Assembly (NCBI GenBank): GCA_023091735.1
Contig: JALKBU010000458.1
Coordinates: 1-38,767, forward strand
DNA from: Trichomonas tenax
Lineage: Eukaryota; Parabasalia; Trichomonadida; Trichomonadidae
Direction of reading: 5' to 3'
Length of the DNA stretch: 38,767 nt
Shown: positions 28,111-37,535 of the stretch, in pieces
Numbering within the stretch: position 1 is the first letter of the stretch
How the letters are laid out: every line of letters starts with the position of its first letter
Program-made: the position numbers and the translations under genes
The notes under the pieces: generated by a model
What the model saw: the letters and a program-made list of their open reading frames with translations, nothing else
Database searches by the model: none
Told to the model about the DNA's origin: nothing

Positions 28111-28524
28111 TTTGGTTTTGTAAACTTATTTACATGTCAAATCTACCTTGTAAATATTTTCATCTAAATCTATTAGCAGCCATTGAAAATTCACCAATAT
28201 TCATACCATCAATATCATTATTAGAATCCTGAATTTGGAGCGTTTTGAAGCGAAATATTAAATTATGATATTATTTCTTGATTCATATGATATTGACTAT
28301 AAATAACCATACACAATAGTACTTCATTTACTTGCTATATAAACAATAAGGGAAACAATGTCATGGAATCTTAACTCATTCACTTTTGCTCCTTGCAATT
28401 CATTTTTTTTAAATGATTCAGAGTTCGATTTTTCAAATCTGAAGTTGTATAAATATGAGTTTAAAGTGTAATGAAAGGATTTTTTTTGGTTTATAACAAT
28501 AAAAAATAACACATATATCTTTAT
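28111..28524. other. Intergenic region between PTH2 and the LRR/IQ gene
   Basis: Both flanking genes are on the minus strand. Apart from the PTH2 promoter motif at 28129, nothing was recognised. Confidence 0.55.
28129..28139 (-). promoter_or_regulatory. TTTACATGTCA promoter motif of the PTH2 gene
   Basis: Lies 18 nt upstream of the PTH2 ATG. A second half-site, ACCTTGTAAAT, lies about 10 nt further upstream. Confidence 0.5.
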
Positions 28525-31500
28525 TTACAAAATATCCATAAGCATTTCTGCAAGCATGTGACCTTCTTCGAAACCAACATTGCAACCAACTTCGTTGCAA
28601 ATGACATCGAAAGCTTCTTCGATCGGATCGATCTTTTCTTGTTTCGCTGGCTCGATGTAAATAAATTCCTTTGGCGTCTGGAGCTGTTGTGTGATGGCTT
28701 TTTCTTTGTCTTGTCTTCTGATTTCTGCAACTTTTGCAAGTCTTTGTTCAACCCATGCACGTCTCTTTTCTTGCCTTTGTTCAAGAAGAACTTTATCGAG
28801 CGCAGCTATTCTCCTTCGAGAATCTTCGAGATACTGGAGTTTCGATTTGGCGTTTTCTCTTGTTTGGACAGCTGTTGCATGTAACTCTGAGACATTTCCA
28901 CGTGCAGCAGCAAATGTACTCTGCGATTGTTTCTGTTTCTTGGCAACTTCTGTGATTCTCGCTGCAACTCTTGACGCGGAAATGAAAGCATTTCCAAATT
29001 CTCGTGCTTCTTTGATTGCTTTCATCTTCTTTTCTCTTTCCTCCTTAAGAGCTTTGATCTTCTTTGCACGATCTTTTGCAAGTGCTTCTTTCTGTTCGGC
29101 AATTGTTTCTTCGAGCTCCATTCTCTCAATTTTGTTTCTCGCCATTGTTTCTGCAGCTCTGTTTCTCGCAACTTCATCATTGTGAATGCGCGAAAGCATA
29201 AGACGCTCTCTTGCATCCTCAGCGTTCTGCTTCTTCGCGGCAACGCTGTTATCGAGTGAAATCTCCTGTTCAACTTGATCGCATATCTGGCGGAGTCTGA
29301 CAATTCTCCTGAAGATGTCTCTCTGATGCTCGATGACAGTGTTATCTGTAACTTGAGCACTCTGGATGTTGGAGCTCGCCGACATCTTTGGCTGAAAATC
29401 GTATATTGATAATCTCGATGTCGTTCTGTTGGTCATCTGCGAAGGAATGTTCAGCATCTCTATCGTTGTAGATTTGCTTGGATTTCCATTCTGATTAGTC
29501 TGAATTGATGTTTGTCTCTCTGCTGTTGAATTTGTAGATGCTGAAGACACTGAACTACCATCCTCAATGAGTGAGTGCGATGAACTTGTGAGAAGCGAAT
29601 CCCTCATGAACTGTTCGTGGCTAGAAGAGCACTTTTGGGCCCTCGCAAAATCTGACGGTGATTCAATCACGTCAGGCTTTGAAGGTTCGTTCCTTGCGCT
29701 TGCCGGTGTGTTTGGCTTCATTGCGCTTGATGATCGATGGCTGCTTGGTTCAACTGGACTGAGTGGTGTCAATGGAGTCTGTTGGCGTGATTTCGGTGAA
29801 GCTGTTTCGAACAATGGATCACGGACATAAGGATTAACATTTCCTTGCGTGACACCAACGAATTGAACAGTTCCGAGTGGAACGATTCTGCTTTCCGCAC
29901 GCTTCTTTAAGTCTTCTTCAGTCGGACGGATGATTGATTTCACGAGAGCTGACTGCGTTGATCTTCCACTTGTTTTCGTAAACTTATCAAGCCTGCCAGA
30001 ATTCTGTTGTGTTGGAACAATGATTGTTGCCTTTGGAAGAGCTTCATCGATGCTCGGTTCTTCTTTCTTTGGACTCTTTTGATCAACAACTTGTTTTGGT
30101 TTTGCCTCAGTTTCATTCTTATTTTTCTCTTTGTAAGCTTCGAGTGCTTTCTGTGTTGGCCTATAGTCGCCTCTGAGTCTCGCAATTGCTTCATCTGCAT
30201 CGAGTGGAGCCCTCTTGATTTGTCTGTGCTGATCTTCTGGATGCTCGTTTGCATAATAGAGTTTCTTCGGCTTCTGGTTCCTGTTTCGTGACATTTTGAT
30301 GAACAAGTCAGCTTGAACACCTAAATATTTGAGAGTTCTTCTTGTGCCGAGACCCATCCATGAAGACTGAATCGATGTCGCTGCGCAATACTCCAAAACA
30401 CCTCTTTCTGACAAAATCATATTTGTACGTCCAGTAATCCATGCGAATAAGAGGACTCTTCTTCTGGCTTCTTCTGCTGTTGGGAACGAAATCCTGTGCA
30501 AGTGAGCGCGCTTTATCCACTTGGGATTGATTTTGTCTGTGAAGTTTGTCAAAGATGCTTTGACATCAGTTGTTCCGAACTTGACAAGTGCCATTGGGTC
30601 GTTGAGACCAAAAACAATTCTGTCGCTTGGAATAACTAGCGAAAGAAAGCCTTGAACCTTTTTCTCAAGTGCAACAGTCTTTTCTGCTGTGAAACCGAAA
30701 TCAACAGGATATATGACTGGAACACTCGGCATTTTCAAGTATAAGTTGTTTGGAATGTAGAAAGCTGTTGTTTCAGGAAGAGATTCGTAATATTTGTGCA
30801 TCCTTGCGAGATATTGAACGCTTTTGTTGAGCTTGATTGTTTTCAACCAGTAGCGAATTGCATTCTTTGCACGACTCTCGATGGCTGTGTTCTTGATATC
30901 TTTGAAGTATCGCGAGCGTTCGATGAACATCCTGAAAGCAGATTGAATTGTAACTTGACTGGAAACCCAGATCAATGTTTTCTTTGGGAACAAAACAAGA
31001 TTCTTTGGCATTATTCCAAATAATTTGCAAATCAATGGCGAGAAATGAGCAATATCTTTGTAAATAATTCGAATCAAAAGTGGATATTCTTTCTTTGGAA
31101 CATATTTCGCTCTTGGATTATATCTGATTGGTTTGATTGCCATGAATGGACACTTCAATGACCAATTGATGCCTTGTGGAGTGGCTCTCTGGAAGTTCTG
31201 GAAGTTTGTGTGATCGTGACTGCACCAAATCGTGTAGTTTGGATTGATTTCACGCATAACTTTCTTTCTGACAATGAGTGTATTGTTGATCCAGAAGTAG
31301 ACTAATGGAGAGCCAGGAAGTGAGCATTGTGAGTGTGGTTGATATTTAATGACTTCATATTGACTGTCTTCGATAATATCAGGCATATGGAAATGGTATT
31401 GTTCGATGAACTTCTTCAAGTTGTCGAGGCCTTCCTGCATCACGTAGAACTCGTATAGGCCATTGCAATCAAACACATCAACCATTGCTTCACGGCGAGA

Positions 31501-32388
31501 CTCTCTGCGCCTCCAAAGTGATTGAATGAAACAAACAGCACGATTAAATTTAATTTGTTGTCTTGTAGCGAAATACAAGAAGCAGCGCTGAATTCTAACA
31601 GCGGCTAAGAATCTCTTCTTGTACCAATACTTAACTTTTATCTGAATTCTCAATGCAGCATCTCTCATTTTCTTATATTCTCGAAATTGTTTCTGTCCAC
31701 GAAAAACACTTTGAATATGAACAGCAGCGGAATATTTACGTAGGACTCTGTTTAAACAAAAGAATTCTGTATTGAATTTGCGTATATATCTCTCATTTGA
31801 AGAAACATGCATGTATTTAACGTAATGGAAGAAGAAATCATCTGTCTTGGAGAGAGGAAGTGTAGAACTATTGTCATACTGCGCTAAATTGTCGAGATAC
31901 GCGCGATATTGTGAAGTAATAATCATATCATTCAAAATCGAAAGAGTTGGAAAAGCTTTGCACAATTTAGCGAATGAATCTTGTATAGATAAACAAATAT
32001 TTCCTGTTAAATTGATCTGTCTGATTGAAACTAATGATGTGAGTTTAAGAGGTTCTTCTAGTTCTGAAATGTTGTTATCACTCAAGTCTAAAGACTTAAG
32101 GTTAACTAATTTTGCCCATAGTTCTGGGCCAGGAAGCGTATAAATTCTGTTTGCTGATAAATCTATCTTTTGTAACGATGTTAGTTGAAAAAACTCAGTC
32201 GGAACTTTCTCTACACCGCAAGATCTGAATGCTATGATGATTAATCCTGTGCATTTCGTTAATATTTTGAAATCACTGAATTGCATTACAGAAAAACCAG
32301 CATACTTCAATTTATCGGGTGGCAACGAGTCTAGTACTGTATCTGCAGCCTCGTAAAGAGCCTCTTCAGTTAGAACTCCATCTGCCAT
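28525..32388 (-). CDS. Large LRR and IQ-motif coiled-coil protein (LRRIQ3-like)
   Basis: 1,287 residues, the longest gene in the window. The N-terminal ~150 residues hold leucine-rich repeats (LTSLQKIDLSANRIYTLPG, LVNLKSLDLSDNNISEL, LVSIRQINLTGN) and a cap. A run of four IQ motifs follows (about 218-305: AVHIQSVFRG, AALRIQIKVKYW, AAVRIQRCFLYF, AVCFIQSLWRRR), with two more later (VTIQSAFRMF, TSIQSSWMGLG). These are binding sites for calmodulin or centrin. Residues ~770-1040 are Ser/Pro/Thr-rich and disordered. Residues ~1060-1260 form a charged coiled coil. The order LRR-IQ-coil matches LRRIQ proteins of flagellated eukaryotes, so an axonemal or basal-body role is likely but inferred. Long antisense open frames over the coil are composition shadows. 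Two promoter motifs lie upstream. Confidence 0.8.
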   Translation of the reverse strand: MADGVLTEEALYEAADTVLDSLPPDKLKYAGFSVMQFSDFKILTKCTGLIIIAFRSCGVEKVPTEFFQLTSLQKIDLSANRIYTLPGPELWAKLVNLKSLDLSDNNISELEEPLKLTSLVSIRQINLTGNICLSIQDSFAKLCKAFPTLSILNDMIITSQYRAYLDNLAQYDNSSTLPLSKTDDFFFHYVKYMHVSSNERYIRKFNTEFFCLNRVLRKYSAAVHIQSVFRGQKQFREYKKMRDAALRIQIKVKYWYKKRFLAAVRIQRCFLYFATRQQIKFNRAVCFIQSLWRRRESRREAMVDVFDCNGLYEFYVMQEGLDNLKKFIEQYHFHMPDIIEDSQYEVIKYQPHSQCSLPGSPLVYFWINNTLIVRKKVMREINPNYTIWCSHDHTNFQNFQRATPQGINWSLKCPFMAIKPIRYNPRAKYVPKKEYPLLIRIIYKDIAHFSPLICKLFGIMPKNLVLFPKKTLIWVSSQVTIQSAFRMFIERSRYFKDIKNTAIESRAKNAIRYWLKTIKLNKSVQYLARMHKYYESLPETTAFYIPNNLYLKMPSVPVIYPVDFGFTAEKTVALEKKVQGFLSLVIPSDRIVFGLNDPMALVKFGTTDVKASLTNFTDKINPKWIKRAHLHRISFPTAEEARRRVLLFAWITGRTNMILSERGVLEYCAATSIQSSWMGLGTRRTLKYLGVQADLFIKMSRNRNQKPKKLYYANEHPEDQHRQIKRAPLDADEAIARLRGDYRPTQKALEAYKEKNKNETEAKPKQVVDQKSPKKEEPSIDEALPKATIIVPTQQNSGRLDKFTKTSGRSTQSALVKSIIRPTEEDLKKRAESRIVPLGTVQFVGVTQGNVNPYVRDPLFETASPKSRQQTPLTPLSPVEPSSHRSSSAMKPNTPASARNEPSKPDVIESPSDFARAQKCSSSHEQFMRDSLLTSSSHSLIEDGSSVSSASTNSTAERQTSIQTNQNGNPSKSTTIEMLNIPSQMTNRTTSRLSIYDFQPKMSASSNIQSAQVTDNTVIEHQRDIFRRIVRLRQICDQVEQEISLDNSVAAKKQNAEDARERLMLSRIHNDEVARNRAAETMARNKIERMELEETIAEQKEALAKDRAKKIKALKEEREKKMKAIKEAREFGNAFISASRVAARITEVAKKQKQSQSTFAAARGNVSELHATAVQTRENAKSKLQYLEDSRRRIAALDKVLLEQRQEKRRAWVEQRLAKVAEIRRQDKEKAITQQLQTPKEFIYIEPAKQEKIDPIEEAFDVICNEVGCNVGFEEGHMLAEMLMDIL

Positions 32389-32450
32389 CGAGTTCTAAAA
32401 AAAGCTTGTTTTTTAAAATTTCGTCACTTTTTTGAAAATACATTTTATTT

Positions 32451-32475
32451 TGTCACGTAATAATATTACATGACA
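32451..32475 (-). promoter_or_regulatory. Two promoter motifs of the LRR/IQ gene
   Basis: TGTCACGTAAT and ATTACATGACA in tandem, the nearer one 62 nt upstream of the ATG at 32388. Confidence 0.45.
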
Positions 32476-32839
32476 AAAATATTATTTTTGACAATATTAT
32501 ATGGAAAGAATGCGGATTCACGCCATTTAGATTCATCTAAATATACGAGCTTCAATCTTCAGTAACAATAACATTTATTCAAACGTCTAATTTAATTCGT
32601 ATTGTGGCAAAACTGTACATTTTTTTCATATCATATCATCATTTTTGATCATCCAATCTCAAATAACATACTTTGCGGGAGTAGTAAATGAACTACCTAC
32701 TGTGAAAATAGTGAATGCATAGGAGCAAACACAACAAATACTTCTGCAGAAGTAATACAGTTAATGAAGATAAAATATGGAGGGCAACAATTGAATTCTG
32801 TAAATCATATTAATGGAGATTCAAATGGAGATTTGTCTT
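32476..32839. other. Intergenic region left of the 143-bp inverted repeat
   Basis: No gene recognised. A plus-strand frame from 32764 runs into the repeat arm and has no supported identity. Confidence 0.5.
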
Positions 32840-32982
32840 CAAAAGGCAGTATTCCAATGGACTTCGAAGCTATACTTCAATCTGTAGGCATAATAAAATC
32901 ATATGTAAATTTCATCAATTGTATATTTTTGTTTATCGTTGCTTTAAATGCATTCCGTTGTTATGATCAGAATAGCATTAAA
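32840..32982 (+). repeat. 143-bp inverted repeat, left arm
   Basis: Read by eye, the reverse complement of 34277-34419 over 143 bp, with no difference seen. It matches the 5' part of the minus-strand ankyrin pseudogene and is placed beyond that gene's 3' end, pointing the other way. Confidence 0.85.
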
Positions 32983-33305
32983 TTTTTAAATCATAAAACT
33001 CTCACCCTATATCCTAGCTGGCCCTTTATTATTATCCCTTATATTTATAATAGAATGGACAAATTAATTTCATTGCTCTTCATACTATTCAAAAATTCAT
33101 TATTTGTGTTAATTATCTAATGTTACATTCAATAATATATGTTGATCAATGGATATACATACACCAGAATCATACCACTCTATCATGATTTGTCTGTTAT
33201 AGTTCTATCTTAAAAAAAGACACCTCCTTTATTATGAGGAGCAGAACTATAATAAATTTGTAGAGTCAAAATCATAAAAAGTCACAGGAAATGAGTAGAG
33301 AGTGT
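32983..33305. other. Spacer between repeat arm and ankyrin gene end
   Basis: AT-rich and without a gene. Includes a small palindromic stretch around 33190-33250 (AGTTCTATCTT...AGAACTATAAT). Confidence 0.45.
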
Positions 33306-33385
33306 TTATTCGATAGCACCTTTGGATTTTAATAATTGAACGATTTCAAGAGACTTCATTTCAGTGGCAATTGATAATGGAGATT

Positions 33386-34230
33386 TATATCACAATGATG
33401 TAATATAAAATGTGAATGAATGATGTAATATCATAATGAAGATAAAATGTGAATGATTAAATGTTTTCATGTTGACATCAGCTCCATGATCAACTAAATA
33501 TTGAACGATTTCGAGAGATTCCATTTTAATGGTAATTGATAATGGAGGGATATGTCATAATGATGATGAAATGTGAATGATTGATGTCATTTCATAATAA
33601 TGATAAAATGTGAATAATTGATACAAAATTGTAATGATAATAAAGTGTGAATGATTGATAAAATATCATAGTGATGATAAAATGAATATGATTGACACTA
33701 TATCATAATGATGATAAAATGCGAATGATTAAATGATCCCTTATTGACTTTAGCTCCATGATCAACTAAATATTTAACGATTTCGAGAGATTTCATTTTA
33801 ATGGCTAATGATAATGGATATTTATATCATAATGATGATAAAATTCGAAGGATTGATTCTATATCATAATGATGATAAAATGCGAATGAGTGATGTAATA
33901 TCATAATGATTATAAAATGAGAATGATTGATTCTATATCATAATGATGATAAAATGCGAATGAGTGATGTAATATCATAATGATGATAAAATGTGAATGA
34001 TTGATTCCATATCATAATGATTATAAAATGAGAATGAATGATGTCATATTCTAATGATGAGAAAATGTGAATGATTGATTTCATATCACAATGATGATAA
34101 AATGTGAATGATTGATTTCATATCATAATGATGATAAAATTGGAATGAATGATATAATATCGTGATAATGATCAGATATGAATGATTGACATGATATCAT
34201 AATGATGATAAAATGCGAATGATTAAATGA
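33386..34230. repeat. 37-bp minisatellite array
   Basis: Between 33824 and 34194 the marker ATATCAT (with small changes) recurs at exactly 37-bp steps, eleven starts without an indel. Core unit: ATATCATAATGATGATAAAA followed by TGTGAATGATTGATTCC. Looser copies continue left to 33386, broken by ankyrin modules. Confidence 0.9.
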
Positions 34231-34276
34231 TTTCTTGTTGACATCAGCTCCATGATCAACTAAAAATGAAATAAAG

Positions 34277-34419
34277 TTTAATGCTATTCTGATCATAACA
34301 ACGGAATGCATTTAAAGCAACGATAAACAAAAATATACAATTGATGAAATTTACATATGATTTTATTATGCCTACAGATTGAAGTATAGCTTCGAAGTCC
34401 ATTGGAATACTGCCTTTTG
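34277..34419 (-). repeat. 143-bp inverted repeat, right arm
   Basis: Partner of 32840-32982. On the minus strand this arm runs directly into the first ankyrin module of the pseudogene. Confidence 0.85.
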
Positions 34420-34755
34420 AATAATCAGTGCAGAATTGCTTCAGATGTATTATGGTCCACTCTTAAAAGGAAAACAGCCCTCTAATATTGCTCTTTAATT
34501 GCATTTTTTATTTCGCGGAAGATTAAAATAACAATTAATGAATATTTTGATTCCAGTGCAACTACGATATGCATGACAGATTTTAACACGTAAGACTTTG
34601 CGAAATTGCGCTTTTGCAATTAAATTTTCATTTCTGTATGTGATCTTGAATTTTTCAAGCTAGGAAATGCAAGTATATAGATATGTCTATTAAAACGATA
34701 TGTATTTTTAAAATAAACTCTATTAAATAACAAAATTATATATATTAATTAAAAC
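34420..34755. other. Intergenic region downstream of SFT2 gene
   Basis: AT-rich, with nothing recognised. Confidence 0.55.
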
Positions 34756-35205
34756 TCAAAAGTGAAAGATCTTTTGGAAGAGAGCCCTACCCATAGGAAC
34801 ATAGGAAAGAGCAATGAAAACGAAAGAAACAAATTCGATTAAGAAGCCAATGATAACACCAATCAATCTTGTTTTTCCAAATGCGAAAAACATCGTAATA
34901 AACATACCTAAAAACATTGTAATCGCTGCTATTCTTCTTTCTTTTGTTGTTAATGATGATAAAAGTTTTTTGAAGCCAATTAAGAAACTGAGCGAAAGAA
35001 AGAGCATTATATTCATGATAGCAAACAAAAGAGCAAACTTTCGGATCCTTAAAAGAGCAATCGCTGCGATCGAAACACCGCCTGCGAAGAAAGAGAAGAA
35101 ACCACACACAGCGGCAGCTATCATCCTCTCCATCCAACTGAGATTGAAATATTCGGACGAATCTGGTTCATTCGTCAGTTCTAACAATCCTCCCATTAAA
35201 GGCAT
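34756..35205 (-). CDS. SFT2-family Golgi/endosome transport membrane protein
   Basis: 149 residues. After a cytoplasmic start comes EYFNLSWMERMIAA, matching the SFT2 'fsLSWkeRi' entry, then four hydrophobic segments. Between the first two lies LRIRKFALLFAIMNI, matching the family's 'RKFALLYTLGNI'. The end, FVSFVFIALSYVPMGRALFQKIF, matches the family's 'alswYvlSyiPyar'. SFT2 proteins act with Got1 in vesicle fusion at the Golgi and retrograde traffic from endosomes. Length and topology fit the family closely. The promoter motif TTTACATGACA lies 22 nt upstream of the ATG. No defects seen. Confidence 0.88.
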   Translation of the reverse strand: MPLMGGLLELTNEPDSSEYFNLSWMERMIAAAVCGFFSFFAGGVSIAAIALLRIRKFALLFAIMNIMLFLSLSFLIGFKKLLSSLTTKERRIAAITMFLGMFITMFFAFGKTRLIGVIIGFLIEFVSFVFIALSYVPMGRALFQKIFHF

Positions 35206-35227
35206 TTTAGAAATATGACGTTATAAA

Positions 35228-35238
35228 TTTACATGACA
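35228..35238 (-). promoter_or_regulatory. TTTACATGACA promoter motif of the SFT2 gene
   Basis: 22 nt upstream of the SFT2 ATG. Confidence 0.5.
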
Positions 35239-36051
35239 AAATTTATAATAGCTCAAAATTTATAACATTCTCAATTCTTGCATTTGGGATGATTAAATTC
35301 AGGCACAAATCATTACATACTTTATAGATATTTGTGAAGATGTTTATCAGCTTAGAAGACAAGCAAACAAGCAGCCAAATTTTTAAAAAACAAGAATAGA
35401 TCTGGCAAAATTTTATATGAACATCTGTTTAACATGTCAATGAGTCACCTTGTAAAGTATCAGATTGTCAGATTTTGAAAAGGTGACATTCGATGTAAAG
35501 TGAAAAATGCCAAAAAAGTAATAAAGGGGGAATATCTATTTTAATTTGATGTGACATTAAGGCTCCAGTTCCAAGTACTCAAAATTTAAGCTTCACTCTT
35601 CTACTCTAAAAGTCCAATCAAAAGACTTTAAAGAATATCTATATGTATACATACCAACTATACTTTATACCACTGTTGTATGCACATCCAGCGAGCACCT
35701 GGATAGTGTGAACTAAAAATTGATGCTTTTTTCAAAAATTTCATTTTTACCTAGAAAATATCATTAACTTGTAATTTGCTCTCTGTCACATTATAGTATA
35801 TAGGGCGTATATAATATATATACTAATATTATTGGATTCTGCTTTGTGAATATTAAGTTATAAGAAGCAGAATGTTCAATTTTGAAAAATTAATATCTCG
35901 TTCAATATTGAATATAATTTCTTGCTACTAATATGGTGAAGAACCACCATGATTCTATTTATATTTATTAGATAAAAATATTGTGTTATAAATAAAATAA
36001 CAAAATTTAGTTACGAGATCAATGTTTGAAAAATTCACAACGGCAAAAAAA

Positions 36052-36152
36052 TTTATCCTCAGTCCACTTCTGTCACGCTCTGCACAGACAGGTACAGAAT
36101 CACCCTATATGGTTCACATATTCCAGAAAAATTTTTATAACAAGATATAAAA
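36052..36152 (+). repeat. Direct repeat, copy 1
   Basis: Begins TTTATCCTCAGTCCACTTCT and ends CCAGAAAAATTTTTATAACA plus ~15 bp. The ends agree well with 36366-36468, while the middle has diverged. Confidence 0.7.
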
Positions 36153-36365
36153 TCAGCTATACCACCGTGAAAGGCGAAAATTCAACTAGAGTTATCTCAA
36201 TATATAAGAAGAAGGAACAAAAATCACAGTAGTGATAATACTAGCTCATAATGTATTACAACTGGTTCGTTGAGATTCTATCCGGATCCAGATTTCTTGA
36301 TGGAATGTATTCAATTTTGGAAATATGGTGCTATAAAAGTGAGCTTCACAGCCTTCCAGAAATTT

Positions 36366-36468
36366 TTTATCCTCAGTCCACTTCTGTCACTTTCTAGAGA
36401 AAATTCTATAGATTGTTCCTATGCTTGTGGTTTTGCCCAGAAAAAATTTTTATAGCAAATTATAAAAC
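36366..36468 (+). repeat. Direct repeat, copy 2
   Basis: Same start and end as copy 1, 314 bp downstream. Confidence 0.7.
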
Positions 36469-37511
36469 AATTTAGACTGCATTTTTCATGATTTCGAAAA
36501 AAGTGACATTGTTTTTAAAGTTCAATGGCAAAAGCCATTGACTTGTTTCTACAAGTAATATTCAATGCATATTTCCGAACCGGCTCTATTAGTTTTTGAA
36601 TCCATACGTTTTATCTTATAAATTCATACATACGACAAAATATGAGCAAGAAAATGAAAATCATGAGCTGAAGATTATATTAAAGTGAAAGTAGAGATAG
36701 TACATGATGCATTCGAAGAAAATGTAGTTTGTTAATCTTGTCATGCACATTAATAATAAAAATAATTTGAATTCGAAAATATGAAAGAAAAATGGAGGAA
36801 TCCAACAATGAATGATATCCATAGATACGAATGGAATACTCTAGCATGGCTCTTAAACAACACCTCGCATAATCAATATCAGATCAAATTGAATAAATGA
36901 TATTTTTATTTCATAACATAATTTTGCTCATGTGTTGAATGTATATAGTGATAATATAAAACCAATTCCCAAATTATGTAGTATAACGGAAAATATAAAA
37001 TTTGATCATCCTTATTTATTGGCCTTATCAGCCTCTTAACTCATAAAATATACTATATATCAGCATATCATTATATATCAATAAACATAAGCTGTGGGAG
37101 TGGAGCCTTAATACACAACTCATCTTTGATATTAACTTTACAGATTTTTTGCCACGATACAATTATACGGGCGTGAGAGCAAATGAAAAAGTGTTACAGA
37201 TTTTTTATAAACGATAAATGTTTGAATTGAAAATAATCATATAATTTCAATTTTTTAAAAGTCTTCTTAAAACTTTAGTATTAAATATTTCTCATTTGAT
37301 TTAATTGTTTTTGAATTGAAAATAATCGTTGAGAATCAATTCCTATTTTTGAGTTTTATGTGGAATAACAGACTTATTGAAAAACATCAAAGCAACTCAC
37401 CACAACAAGAGCATCTTGACAATATATATCTAATAAATAGATCGATTTAATGATGATAATATCGGAGCCTAAAAGTGAAATCCAGAAAAAGGCCGAGTTT
37501 TTCCCCTTTTC

Positions 37512-37522
37512 GTAAAATGTCA
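37512..37522 (+). promoter_or_regulatory. GTAAAATGTCA promoter-motif variant
   Basis: Ends 13 nt before the ATG of the GT61-like gene. Confidence 0.4.
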
Positions 37523-37535
37523 AAAAATTTCAAAA

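Larger units (their letters stand above)
33306..34419 (-). pseudogene. Second ankyrin-repeat gene, disrupted by minisatellite
   Basis: On the minus strand the chain enters from the inverted-repeat arm into a module reading FISFLVDHGADVNKKSFNHSHF (near 34240). Modules follow near 33757 (PLSLAIKMKSLEIVKYLVDHGA) and 33485 (MESLEIVQYLVDHGADVN). A terminal module PLSIATEMKSLEIVQLLKSKGAIE ends at a stop codon (33306-33308). Between modules are 37-bp units; 37 is not divisible by three, so no single reading frame survives. The 5' end is cut at the repeat junction (34419). Closely related to the pseudogene at 20503-22636. Confidence 0.7.
35206..37535. other. 2.3-kb gene-free region with repeats
   Basis: No supported gene. 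Contents: a promoter motif for SFT2 at 35228; a motif-rich patch at 35429-35510 with inverted GTCACCTT/AAGGTGAC; a hairpin ATTCTGCTT...AAGCAGAAT (35836-35873); and a direct repeat (36052-36152 and 36366-36468). The short frames here have no recognisable domains. Confidence 0.55.

Noticed and set aside
28691..29185. 164-codon plus-strand open frame
   Set aside because: Antisense to the charged coiled coil of the LRR/IQ gene; its Ser/Ala/Phe-rich composition is the mirror of Glu/Lys/Arg codons.
32764..33120. 118-codon plus-strand gene
   Set aside because: Most of its length is the left arm of the 143-bp inverted repeat and AT-rich spacer; no domain.
33386..34230. CRISPR-like array
   Set aside because: Units are contiguous 37-bp tandem copies with point changes and no unique spacers, in a eukaryotic context; a minisatellite explains it.
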